Positions 32,112-41,274 of a stretch of 64,000 nucleotides of DNA are shown one piece after another. Made by a program: the position numbers and the translations under genes. The notes below the pieces were generated by a model, which was not told the origin of the DNA, searched no databases, and saw only the letters and a program-made list of their open reading frames with translations. This stretch comes from Ruminiclostridium papyrosolvens DSM 2782 (lineage in GTDB: Bacteria > Bacillota > Clostridia > Acetivibrionales > DSM-1351). Where the stretch lies: assembly GCF_029318685.1 (NCBI RefSeq), contig NZ_CP119677.1:3897001-3961000 (forward strand), in the 5' to 3' direction. Each line of letters opens with the position of its first letter. The first letter of the stretch is position 1.

Positions 32112-35100
32112 CTAATTTGTGACATTGATATACTTGTAGTTCCGATAGGTTTCATCCTGTGTTACGGAAGTTTGTGAAGTACCATCATAGCTGTTGCTGA
32201 CAGTGATGGTGTCAATTTTTTTATAGCTTCCGTTTTCAACAAAATACTTAACCGTACTGTCCAGTGGACCACAGTATGCGGCACTATCATAACCGTGAAC
32301 CTCCAAGGTACCTTTTTGCAGTTTGACAGTGTATGTAAGATTTATAGGACCAACACTCACGCCATAGCTCTTGCCACCACTATTCGCAATACCGGCAAAG
32401 GCTTTCACTGTAGGCCCATTAATGATAAAGTAACTTCCGCTGGTACCGACTTGAATACCGCAGTTGTAGCCGGTTCCCCCTGTTCCGCTGGTTGAGGTCA
32501 AAGTACCGGTTCCTTGAATGACCAGTTGTCCGGATGCAAAGATACCGTATACATTACTCAGGGTAGCAGCAGGTGCGTTGTACGTGTTTGTTACTGTACT
32601 GGTGCCCGTGTTTTCGATAGTCAGGCTTCCATCACTGTATATTGCTGCACTAGCATAGCTGTTGCTGTAGGTTCCGGCTATTGTCGCACTGTTAAGGTGC
32701 AGTATACCCGTGACGGGATCAAACTGCACACTTGCTGAACCGTCACCGAGGATGTCGTTCATGTTTTCCGTGGTAACTTTTATTCCGGCAACATAGAGCA
32801 CAATATTGACATTCCCTGTATACCCTGTAGTAGCCCAACGAGCATACAGAGTCTGGTCAGCGGAAAGTTCAACTTTGGTTTCGCTGGTAACTTTCGTTCC
32901 ACCGCTTTTTTCAGTAAACCACCCAAGGAAATAGTGCCCTTCATAGGCAGAAGCGGGAAGTTCACCGTATGTACTGCTTGCAAAAACAGACTTTGAGGTT
33001 GTATCAACTGTTCCTCCGTTAGCATCGAAGTTAACAGTATAGGTCGGTGTGTCAGACCATACAGCCACCAAGGTGATATCCTCCGCAGGCATGGTAGTGA
33101 ATACATAATTTGTACCTTTTAGTTGCCATCCGGCAAAGCTGTAGTTTACCTTGGTGGGTGCTTTAGGCGCAGTCACTTGAGTACCATAAGCTTTTGTAAT
33201 GGCTGCAACTTCACTGCCGCCGTTACTGTCAAAGGTAATGGTATACTGATTGGCTGCCCAATCGGCGGTAAATGTAGTATCTGCCGCAGGCATGGTCATA
33301 TTTGTAGTATATCCTGACCATAGGTTGAAGGTATACCCTGTTTTTGTAGGGTTATTTGTAGGTTTTGTAATGGTCGCACCGTACTTCACGCTGCCTGTGG
33401 TTGCTCCGTTGGTGTTCACAATTCCGCCGTCACCATTCCAAGTCACAGCGTAACTATTACGGGTGTAGTACAGCTTCAACACCAAGCTGCCATCTGCAGT
33501 GACTGTACCGGAGGAAACCGTACCACTGACATTGGAGTCATAGGTAAAGCCGATATAACTCTTAGCGGTTGCAGAGACCGCAGCCCCTGTGCTACCCTTC
33601 AAATTCTCCGTCTCACTTGGGGAGGAAGAATAGCTTCCGTCCAGTTCCGCCTTGTAGTGTTTCACCGTGTAAGTGATGTTACTGTCTGCTGTCCAGACGA
33701 CAGTCAGAGTGATATTTTCCGCTGGCATTGTAGTGAAAGTATAATTCGTACCATTGAGCTTCCAGCCGGCAAAGCTATAGCCTGCTCTGGTAGGTGCTGC
33801 GGGCTTGGATACGGCCGTGCCGTATTCCTGAGTAATTGGGGATACGGAGCTGCCACCATTGCTGTCAAAATTAATGGTGTACTGCTTCGCACTCCATTTT
33901 GCACTCAGAGTGACATCTCTTGCAGGCATAGTAGTCGGAACCAAAGCTGCCACGCCGTTTTCCGTCCATCCGGCAAAGGTGTAGCCTGTTCTGGTAGGAT
34001 TATCTCGCTTTAAGACTCCATAGCCGAACTTAATTGGAAGTACGGCATTGTCTTCGCCATTGCCCAGTACATAGGTTAAGTTATATTTTTCACGGGTATA
34101 ATAATATTTTACCACTGAAGAACCGTCACTCTTAATGGTTATATTCTGGACTTCAGGTGCGTTGAAGCCCTCGTAGGACTTAACGTCAGGGGTTACTCTG
34201 GTTCCTGTCTGCCCCTCATGTACCTCTCTCTCAGTCAGAGTGTAGCCGTTGCTGATGTTCTCCTGATAGTGTTCTACGGTATATCTGGTATCCTCCCATG
34301 CACCCCAAACAGCGTTAAAGGTCAAGTCACTGGCTGGCATAACCGCTGGAATGGTGTTGTCCCAACGCAGGAAGTAATAACCTGGGGTGGTGGGGTTACT
34401 GCTTTCAATTTTCGCACCCACCGGGTATTTTATCTCAACACTTCTGTTGTCCGCTTCCGAACCATATTTAAATGTCACGGTATAACTATTGCGTTCATAA
34501 TAGACCTGAACTACCGTATTTCCTTCTGCCAGAATAGTCTTTTGCCTGATAGACTTTGGCGAAAAGCCCACATAATTCTTTGCCTGAGCGGCAGTATCCT
34601 GATTGCTGATTCCACTCATGGTCTTGCGTTCGGCAAGCACATACATGCCATCCAGTCCCTTTTGATAGTGTTCCACTGTATAAGATGCCATATTTGGGGT
34701 CCACTTAGCATACAGAGTCACATTCTCACCGGGCATGGTGTCAGGGATGGTATAAGCTGTCCCTGAGCAGTCGCTATTGGTGTACCAGCCGGCAAAAGTA
34801 TAGCCAGCTTTGGTTGGATTTGCAGGTCTCAGCGCAGCTATATTCGCCCCTGCCAACTTGCAAATCATTGCCACCGGGTTACCGCCGTTTGACTCAAAGA
34901 CCATAGTTTTTCCATTAAGCACATCGCTCCATTTCAGCGTAACGATACGGCTGATGGTTTGTGTTGAGAATGCCAGAGGAGCGCCCTTCCAAGTCAGCTT
35001 CATTTCGCAGTTAAGAGTACTGTCTCCGGAAACTCTACTAACGGTAATCTGATTGTTTATGGGATTATATGTAAAGGCAGGGTTAGACAGCTCCACGGCG

Positions 35101-38100
35101 AAATACTTTTCATCTTTGGTGTTGTGTGCGGTAATTTCGTCAAAGTTTTTGGTTTTGTTATTCTCACCTAAATCACCGGTTTTCAAATCCATCCACTTCA
35201 TATCGAATACCGTAGTAGGAAGAGTATAAGTGGTTACATTCTGTATATTGTAGCTGGGAGCCTTCACATAGGCGAAGTCATAGACATTTTCCCTCTGTCC
35301 CGCAGACCAAATGGGCCACTCTTTAGCGTAGATGGTAGGGGCATAGGAGTATTTTCCATTCAAGACCTCAGCCACGAATTTTACGTCCAGATATGCTCCA
35401 ATTTCCACTAAAATTGCTCCAGAGGAGCTGCTGTTTTTTTCCCAGACTCCCCCTTTTTTATAGTTTGTCAGAGAGTAGTAGAAGTATCCCCATAATCGGG
35501 CATATGCTCCGGCTTCAATCTGTAACCCGATTCCGTCCAATTTTGTGGAGAATAGGCCCACCAAAGCTTTGGCTCGGATACCGGCACGAATGCCCAGAGT
35601 ACCCATAACATAGAAGTCGAACTGATAACCGTTTGTGCTCAAGTCGATGGTCTCACTGTTTGCCTTCTTGCTCTTCAGAGTCAAAACAAAAGAGTGACGC
35701 TTGGAATTTTCATACTGGAAGGTCATGCCGATGGCCACATTTAAATTGGCTGACACCACAAAGTCAACCTGAATGCCATAGGCCAAAATGTGAAGGGGGT
35801 CAACCCCGCCACGAAGGTCTATCAACTTAACCACAAACAAATCCACCCATGCATCGTTGGCATCCTTCATAAATGCTGCGTACTTCTCAGCCAGAGCGCC
35901 TGAAGAAGAAGCTTCAGCCTCAGGGAGTACAGATTTAACCTCCTCCATCTTCTTTTTGATGGATTCACTAAGACTGAAGATCTTTTTAGTGGCCTGTGCC
36001 TCTTTGGCACTTGTCGGCCAGGGCATTCCCCATAGCTCTTTATCTTCAGCCAGCTTAGCAGTAGCGGTGACACCCACTCCGGTATAAGTACCAAGGTCAA
36101 TGTTGCCAGTCATGCGGTAGTCGGCAATGTAGGGGAATATCCATTTCTTTTTCCACACTGCGCCGCCGCTGACGCTGAAACCAAAGAGCACTTCTTGTTC
36201 GAAGAAGGCAGTCAGTTCAACTTCCACCTTTTTATTTGAGCCGGATTTCTTAATATCAAAATTATATGTTACAGCCACTTCCGCACGAATACCTTTTCTG
36301 CCTTCAAAATGCGATAGACGTGGTGAAACGGACACACTGGTCTTTACGCCCCCATCTTTATTCACGATATTACCCATGAGAGCCAAATCCTCTTTGCCAA
36401 TGGGAGTGCCGTCATTATAGGTAATATTATAGTCGGTAAGGGTCGTGTTATCCTCGCTGCCAAAAATCCCTTTAACCTCATCGGTCTGAACAGCTAATCC
36501 TGCCAGATACTCACCAGCCTCTTGTATAAAGCCGCTGGACCTAAGTTGGGACTCCACTGATTCACGGATGAGCTGTTCGTCGTAAGCAGCATTAATTTCT
36601 GCATCGCTCAGCTCACTTTTGTTGTACAGCTCCATGGCAGACAGCACGGCTTCTTCGCTTACTACTGCATATGTGATAATTGTACTCTCACCAATGGTAG
36701 TAATATTGGTGATTTTGCCATAGCCCTGCTTGCTGGCATTGGAGTCCCCCAAATTACCATTTTTAAAGAAGCTCAGAAAATCTCCCGGCTCCACCACAGT
36801 ATCAGCACCCAGACCCATATCAGCGTATTTTTCAGCCGAGAAATCCAACATACTCGTAAAAATGGTGATGCTATCGGTTCCGCTGGCAGCAACCGTGTTT
36901 CCGGCCGTCACGCCATCTCCGATATCAAGGTCGATTGGCAGTAAATCAGGTGTAAACAGCACGTCTTCCGACTGGGCAGACTTATAATAACAAGTCGTAC
37001 CATCTATGCGTGTGATTTCCACATATGCCACAGCACCGCTGTCCTCCACAGTTCTCTTATCCGGCTTTTTGCCGGTATAAACGGCTACGGTGTCTCCCAC
37101 CATGATTCCTCCGCCTGAGTAAGTAAAACTACCGGTGCCACTATTAGCGTTATATGTGGTTACACCCTTGGCATCGGTGACAGCCTGATACAGACCTGCA
37201 TATTCCAATACATCACTGCGGTCATTTTCAGACAGAGCAGAGGCAGCAATATACTTGATGCCGTCACTCAGCTCCAGATTCATAACTTCATCCTTTTGAA
37301 TAATGAAGTTATAGTATCGAATTTCTTCGGGCTCACCTGCAAAGGTGATAGCATCATTTAGTAACTGGAGCTGATAAGTATGACCCGGAGTAAAGTGCCC
37401 GGTGTCAGAAGCAATAGTAAAGCTGCTCCCACTGCCGGTAACAGAAACCTGCTCCTGCTCCACCCCATCCGTTTTGTTGGTCACAGAAGGGTCGGTAATG
37501 TTGCTGAATTTGAAATCCTTACCTGAGACAGGCGTACTGCCCGCATTCAGTGTAAGGGTGAAATTTGCGGCAACATCCTGCTTTGTCACGAAGTTCAGTT
37601 CGCCGTTCTCCGTCAGTGATACGGCTTCGGTAAATTTCGCATACAGAGTCAGATTCCTTGAAAGAGTGTCCGTGCTGGCCACCATGTTGCTCAGGGCACT
37701 GTCATAATACCAACCCAGAAACACCTTTCCCCCCTCTTGAGCAGGAGCAGGCATGGTGTTAAGGAGAGTTCCGGCAGGATAGAGCTTGTTCGTAGATTCA
37801 TCTCCGGCTTTCAAGGTCACTCCATAATAGACTGTAGAGCTGCCGCCGGAAGTATTTCCACCAGAGGAACTTCCATTTGAAGGCGGTATTACAACAGGTT
37901 TCTCCTCCTTGGGTACACCAGGTTCCTTATACCATGTTTTCACAGTCTCATCTGTACTCATACACAGTGTTGCAGCCTGTGCACGGCTGGCATTGCCGAG
38001 AGGATTAAAACTCACTCCGTCTCCTGCCAGCAAGCCGATTTTCCACAACTTCAAAACGGCATCCTTGGCATAATCGGCAACATCGTCAATATCTGCCGGA

Positions 38101-38618
38101 GTCGTGGTAATTTTGTCTCCGGTTTGGTAGTCCACACCAAATATCTCAAAGTAGCGTACAAAGAATACTGCCATCTGTTGACGATTTATAAGTGCATTAG
38201 GTGCAAAATTACCGTCACCAACCCCCGATGTAATGCCGTGTTTTGCTGCCCACACGACAAAAGGAGCATAATAGGCATCTGTTGCCACATCAGAAAAAGT
38301 AGATTCACCCTTGTAGTTTGCGGTGTCCACTCCAGCCATACGCCCTAAAACGGTTACAAACATACCCCGGGTCATTGTTCCATTTGGCTCAAATGTAGTT
38401 GTAGAGGTACCTGAGAAAACTCCTTTCTCATGTGCATACTGTACCCCTTTGTAAAACCAGTCGGATTTTTTTACATCCGCAAAAGGATTTTCTTTCTTTT
38501 CATATGTAGTCATCGGTGTTGTACTCAAGCTGTCGCTCCTGTCAGCATATGCTGTGACAGGAAACATAGTAATCAGTATACACATGCAGAGTAAAAGACT
38601 CACCAGCCTTTTTTTCAT
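32112..38618 (-). CDS. Giant S-layer-anchored adhesin-like protein with InlB and MucBP repeats
   Basis: 2168 residues. A signal peptide ends near AYA at residue 26. Three SLH repeats follow (about 45-230), with a Ser/Gly/Pro linker. One InlB-type (Flg_new) repeat (about 265-335) precedes Ig-like and unassigned regions to about 1230. The C-terminal part alternates at least seven InlB-type repeats, each ending in a motif like GYTFAGW...TLYAKW, with three MucBP-like repeats starting YTVEHYQ or YTVKHYK. The last 200 residues look beta-helical. It should be displayed on the cell wall and bind a polymer or host/plant surface. A small membrane gene lies upstream. Base composition is richer in G+C than the surroundings. 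Confidence 0.88.
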   Translation of the reverse strand: MKKRLVSLLLCMCILITMFPVTAYADRSDSLSTTPMTTYEKKENPFADVKKSDWFYKGVQYAHEKGVFSGTSTTTFEPNGTMTRGMFVTVLGRMAGVDTANYKGESTFSDVATDAYYAPFVVWAAKHGITSGVGDGNFAPNALINRQQMAVFFVRYFEIFGVDYQTGDKITTTPADIDDVADYAKDAVLKLWKIGLLAGDGVSFNPLGNASRAQAATLCMSTDETVKTWYKEPGVPKEEKPVVIPPSNGSSSGGNTSGGSSTVYYGVTLKAGDESTNKLYPAGTLLNTMPAPAQEGGKVFLGWYYDSALSNMVASTDTLSRNLTLYAKFTEAVSLTENGELNFVTKQDVAANFTLTLNAGSTPVSGKDFKFSNITDPSVTNKTDGVEQEQVSVTGSGSSFTIASDTGHFTPGHTYQLQLLNDAITFAGEPEEIRYYNFIIQKDEVMNLELSDGIKYIAASALSENDRSDVLEYAGLYQAVTDAKGVTTYNANSGTGSFTYSGGGIMVGDTVAVYTGKKPDKRTVEDSGAVAYVEITRIDGTTCYYKSAQSEDVLFTPDLLPIDLDIGDGVTAGNTVAASGTDSITIFTSMLDFSAEKYADMGLGADTVVEPGDFLSFFKNGNLGDSNASKQGYGKITNITTIGESTIITYAVVSEEAVLSAMELYNKSELSDAEINAAYDEQLIRESVESQLRSSGFIQEAGEYLAGLAVQTDEVKGIFGSEDNTTLTDYNITYNDGTPIGKEDLALMGNIVNKDGGVKTSVSVSPRLSHFEGRKGIRAEVAVTYNFDIKKSGSNKKVEVELTAFFEQEVLFGFSVSGGAVWKKKWIFPYIADYRMTGNIDLGTYTGVGVTATAKLAEDKELWGMPWPTSAKEAQATKKIFSLSESIKKKMEEVKSVLPEAEASSSGALAEKYAAFMKDANDAWVDLFVVKLIDLRGGVDPLHILAYGIQVDFVVSANLNVAIGMTFQYENSKRHSFVLTLKSKKANSETIDLSTNGYQFDFYVMGTLGIRAGIRAKALVGLFSTKLDGIGLQIEAGAYARLWGYFYYSLTNYKKGGVWEKNSSSSGAILVEIGAYLDVKFVAEVLNGKYSYAPTIYAKEWPIWSAGQRENVYDFAYVKAPSYNIQNVTTYTLPTTVFDMKWMDLKTGDLGENNKTKNFDEITAHNTKDEKYFAVELSNPAFTYNPINNQITVSRVSGDSTLNCEMKLTWKGAPLAFSTQTISRIVTLKWSDVLNGKTMVFESNGGNPVAMICKLAGANIAALRPANPTKAGYTFAGWYTNSDCSGTAYTIPDTMPGENVTLYAKWTPNMASYTVEHYQKGLDGMYVLAERKTMSGISNQDTAAQAKNYVGFSPKSIRQKTILAEGNTVVQVYYERNSYTVTFKYGSEADNRSVEIKYPVGAKIESSNPTTPGYYFLRWDNTIPAVMPASDLTFNAVWGAWEDTRYTVEHYQENISNGYTLTEREVHEGQTGTRVTPDVKSYEGFNAPEVQNITIKSDGSSVVKYYYTREKYNLTYVLGNGEDNAVLPIKFGYGVLKRDNPTRTGYTFAGWTENGVAALVPTTMPARDVTLSAKWSAKQYTINFDSNGGSSVSPITQEYGTAVSKPAAPTRAGYSFAGWKLNGTNYTFTTMPAENITLTVVWTADSNITYTVKHYKAELDGSYSSSPSETENLKGSTGAAVSATAKSYIGFTYDSNVSGTVSSGTVTADGSLVLKLYYTRNSYAVTWNGDGGIVNTNGATTGSVKYGATITKPTNNPTKTGYTFNLWSGYTTNMTMPAADTTFTADWAANQYTITFDSNGGSEVAAITKAYGTQVTAPKAPTKVNYSFAGWQLKGTNYVFTTMPAEDITLVAVWSDTPTYTVNFDANGGTVDTTSKSVFASSTYGELPASAYEGHYFLGWFTEKSGGTKVTSETKVELSADQTLYARWATTGYTGNVNIVLYVAGIKVTTENMNDILGDGSASVQFDPVTGILHLNSATIAGTYSNSYASAAIYSDGSLTIENTGTSTVTNTYNAPAATLSNVYGIFASGQLVIQGTGTLTSTSGTGGTGYNCGIQVGTSGSYFIINGPTVKAFAGIANSGGKSYGVSVGPINLTYTVKLQKGTLEVHGYDSAAYCGPLDSTVKYFVENGSYKKIDTITVSNSYDGTSQTSVTQDETYRNYKYINVTN

Positions 38619-38679
38619 CTTGTTTATTCTCCCTTCAATCTCTTTATTTGTTTTAAGTTTAGTTGCTAAGTTGAATTCA

Positions 38680-39000
38680 CTATTTGTTTTCCTCGTTTAC
38701 AGCCCGAAAACCCATTAGTAAGGCCGGAACACGGTTCATGGGCTTGTGCAGAATGCGGTTATAGCTTTTTGTTGCCTCACGGCAGAGCATCCTGCTGGTT
38801 TCCACCATTCCCTTTGCAGACCTCCCATCCGGACCGTCCCTTGCCTTGGCATATAGCCCTTCGTGAAAACGCAGCTGCTCTTTAAGATCGTTAAGGCTGC
38901 TTCTCTTTGTTAACAGCTCCTTATACGCGGTTGTAAACCAGATGGTCACGAATCCCACCCCACTGATGCCCGCAACAAAGCAAGCGATAAATGTGGTCAT
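38680..39000 (-). CDS. Small single-span membrane protein of unknown function
   Basis: 106 residues with one N-terminal helix (FIACFVAGISGVGFVTIWFT) and a basic helical cytoplasmic tail (YKELLTKRSSLNDLKEQLRF, then RDGPDGRSAKGMVETSRMLC). The pattern resembles LemA-like or phage-holin-like small proteins, but no family is recognised. The ATG follows GAGGTGTGATGCC. It is divergent from the LytTR regulator and 61 bases upstream of the giant surface protein gene, so it probably begins that operon. Confidence 0.62.
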   Translation of the reverse strand: MTTFIACFVAGISGVGFVTIWFTTAYKELLTKRSSLNDLKEQLRFHEGLYAKARDGPDGRSAKGMVETSRMLCREATKSYNRILHKPMNRVPALLMGFRAVNEENK

Positions 39001-39175
39001 ATGGCATCACACCTCTTTTTTAAAATTTAACGACAGAATATCAGAAATATTGCCAAAATAATTGTGTCTATCCCGAACAGTAGTGGATTTTGACCTGAAC
39101 GGTAACTGGCAGTTGATGAAACATAAAAAGTATAGTAATATGGTTATAAATTTTAACTTAGGAGAGGTGGAATAC

Positions 39176-39925
39176 TTGAGAATTGCCATTTGTGACGATG
39201 ATCATGGAGATCTGCTGCAGATCGCTTCTCTACTGGAATCATACCGACGTGAGAGCAAGGCAGAACTAACCTATGCAAGCTTTCAAAACGCTATTGAACT
39301 TTTGGTTTCTATGGAAAACAGGGACTATGATGTGCTGCTTCTGGATGTGTTAATGCCGGGCATGAGCGGTATGCAGGCTGCTCACGAAATTAGAGAGAGA
39401 AACAGTCGGATACAGATCGTATTCCTGACCTCCTCTCCGGAATACGCCGTGGAGAGCTACAGCGTGAGGGCACATCATTATCTTTTAAAGCCCGCCTCAG
39501 AGGAAAAGCTCTTTCCGATTCTGGATAATTTGCTGTATTATTACAAAAAGCCTGAGGACGCCTTGTGTATCAAAACGCAATCCAGCGTGTTCAGTCTCCC
39601 TTATGGGAAAATAGAATACATAGAGGTCATCGCAAAAAAACTGTATTTTTATCTGACGGACCACGGCACGCGGGAGGTAACAGGAAGGCTGTCAGATTTT
39701 GAACAAGCCCTGCTGAAAAGACCCGGTTTTATAAAAGTACATCGCTCTTATCTCGTGAATCTGCAGTGTGTGCAGGAGTTAAGGCAGGGAGAGCTTATCA
39801 CCGTGTCCGGGCGGCGTGTGCCTGTGTCCAGGGCTGCCTATCCGCATGTACGAACTGCATACACAAAGTTCCTGTTCTCTGAGGCAGAAGAGATGGAGCA
39901 GGACGGAAGAGGCGGTGTTGAATGA
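39176..39925 (+). CDS. LytTR-family response regulator (AgrA-like)
   Basis: 249 residues from TTG 39176, with GGAGAGGTGG just upstream; a longer frame from 39062 lacks a ribosome site. Residues 2-120 are a receiver: acidic ICDDD, phospho-Asp in LLLDVLMPG and Lys in LLKPASEEK. Residues 145-245 are a LytTR DNA-binding domain (KIEYIEVIAKKLYFYLTDHG, GFIKVHRSYLVNLQCV). It pairs with the GHKL kinase gene that overlaps its stop, forming an agr-type system. Likely targets are the divergent surface-protein genes or the neighbouring biosynthetic cluster. Confidence 0.92.
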   Translation: MRIAICDDDHGDLLQIASLLESYRRESKAELTYASFQNAIELLVSMENRDYDVLLLDVLMPGMSGMQAAHEIRERNSRIQIVFLTSSPEYAVESYSVRAHHYLLKPASEEKLFPILDNLLYYYKKPEDALCIKTQSSVFSLPYGKIEYIEVIAKKLYFYLTDHGTREVTGRLSDFEQALLKRPGFIKVHRSYLVNLQCVQELRQGELITVSGRRVPVSRAAYPHVRTAYTKFLFSEAEEMEQDGRGGVE

Positions 39926-41202
39926 TCACAACTTACATTGGACTTATACGATTTGGTTTTTCTCTGCTCTTTGGAGTGGCGCTTTCGGTCAGCTTTGCGG
40001 GTATGGAAAATACCAGAAAGAACAATATTGTTGTTGGCTGCTCTTGCGCAATTCTCCTTTTTGTGCAGTCCTCCTGTTGGTGGCTTTTTGGCATAGATTT
40101 AACATCAAAATTATATCCCCTGATTATCCATCTGCCAATGATTCTTTTTATTAGTATATATCTCAAACGCACTTGGCTGATTTCCTCCGTGAGTGTGCTG
40201 TCTGCCTACCTTTGCTGTCAGGTTCCCCGATGGATTGGCAGCATTGGAGGCGGAATCTTCAATAGCAAACTCATTGAGCATATTTTCTATATTGCAGCTG
40301 TGTTTTTTGCGTATTATCTTTTTAAGACATATGTGGCAGATACTCTTAGGCAATTGATGGAGAAATCAACTAAATCCTGTGTCCTACTGGGGGCTGTTCC
40401 ACTGTTTTATTATTTATTTGATTATATTACCACGATTTATACCGATTTGCTTTACCAAGGTGTAAATGGAGCGGTTCAATTTATGCCTTCCGTTTTCTCA
40501 ATCGGTTATTTCGTGTTTATTATCCTTTACTACGTGGAAATACAAAAACAGATACAGGCCCATAGAGAACGGGATATGCTGGCAGCTCAACTTCACAGTG
40601 CCCATTCGGAGCTTGTATCACTTCGGCAGATGCAGAATATTGCTGCCAACTACCGACACGATATGAGACATCATTTTGCTATTTTGAAAGGCATGGCTTC
40701 AGAGGGGAGTATAGAAAAGATTAAAACGTATGTAAATATTGCACAGTCAGATATTGATACAATCACCCCAATACGTTTTTGTGAAAACGAAACAGTCAAT
40801 TTGATTCTGTCAACCTTTTTTGCCAAGGCAAAACATGCCGGAGTTACGATGATTGTGAACGCGAAGTTACCGAATTCATTACCTTTAAGTGACACAGAGC
40901 TTTGCTCCTTGCTCTCAAACGGTCTTGAAAACGCCATCTTCGCTGCTGCCAGCCTTGCTTCTGAGCACAGGGTAGTGTCCGTCAAGGCCACGATACATAA
41001 GGCTAATCTTCTGATTTTGATAGAAAACCAATATACAGGCATAATTGCAATGAAAGGAGGTCTTCCACAATCCTCTCATGAGGGACATGGCTACGGGACT
41101 CGCAGTATCGCTGCCATCGCCGATGCCCATGGCGGTCAGGCAATTTTCAGCGCTGATAATGGTATATTTACACTGAAAATCATGCTTCCACCAAAAAAAT
41201 AA
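39922..41202 (+). CDS. AgrC-like GHKL sensor histidine kinase
   Basis: 426 residues, overlapping the response regulator gene by ATGA. Six to seven hydrophobic helices span residues 5-205. A coiled dimerisation segment leads to NYRHDMRHHFAILKGMA with the phospho-His near residue 250. The ATPase has the N-box NGLENAIFAA and a G-box GGLPQSSHEGHGYGTRSI (residues about 375-395), typical of the AgrC/ComD family. It probably senses a cyclic peptide, but no agrB/agrD pair adjoins it; the nearest are the agr genes at 15-19 kb. A terminator follows. Confidence 0.92.
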   Translation: MITTYIGLIRFGFSLLFGVALSVSFAGMENTRKNNIVVGCSCAILLFVQSSCWWLFGIDLTSKLYPLIIHLPMILFISIYLKRTWLISSVSVLSAYLCCQVPRWIGSIGGGIFNSKLIEHIFYIAAVFFAYYLFKTYVADTLRQLMEKSTKSCVLLGAVPLFYYLFDYITTIYTDLLYQGVNGAVQFMPSVFSIGYFVFIILYYVEIQKQIQAHRERDMLAAQLHSAHSELVSLRQMQNIAANYRHDMRHHFAILKGMASEGSIEKIKTYVNIAQSDIDTITPIRFCENETVNLILSTFFAKAKHAGVTMIVNAKLPNSLPLSDTELCSLLSNGLENAIFAAASLASEHRVVSVKATIHKANLLILIENQYTGIIAMKGGLPQSSHEGHGYGTRSIAAIADAHGGQAIFSADNGIFTLKIMLPPKK

Positions 41203-41223
41203 GACTTGCAAGTAGATAAAAAA

Positions 41224-41261
41224 ACAGAGAAGAAAAACGTTATCGTTTTAATCTTCTCTGT
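41224..41261. terminator. Bidirectional terminator between kinase and cysteine desulfurase genes
   Basis: ACAGAGAAGA-AAAACG (41224-41239), a TTAT loop and CGTTTT-aa-TCTTCTCTGT (41244-41261) form a 16-bp stem with two unpaired bases. On the minus strand it is followed by TTTTTTTATC. It closes the sulfur/prenyl operon. Confidence 0.88.
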
Positions 41262-41274
41262 CCTATCTGTTATT

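Noticed and set aside
33000-34800. Repeated DNA that might be a CRISPR array
   Set aside because: Repeats are diverged protein-coding InlB/MucBP units of about 200 bases, not short identical repeats with spacers.
32112-38618. Many plus-strand ORFs within the giant surface protein gene
   Set aside because: Repetitive coding DNA leaves open antisense frames; none has a start signal or recognisable domain.
39062-39175. N-terminal extension of the LytTR regulator
   Set aside because: Overlaps the divergent promoter region and lacks a ribosome site; TTG 39176 with GGAGAGGTGG begins the receiver exactly.
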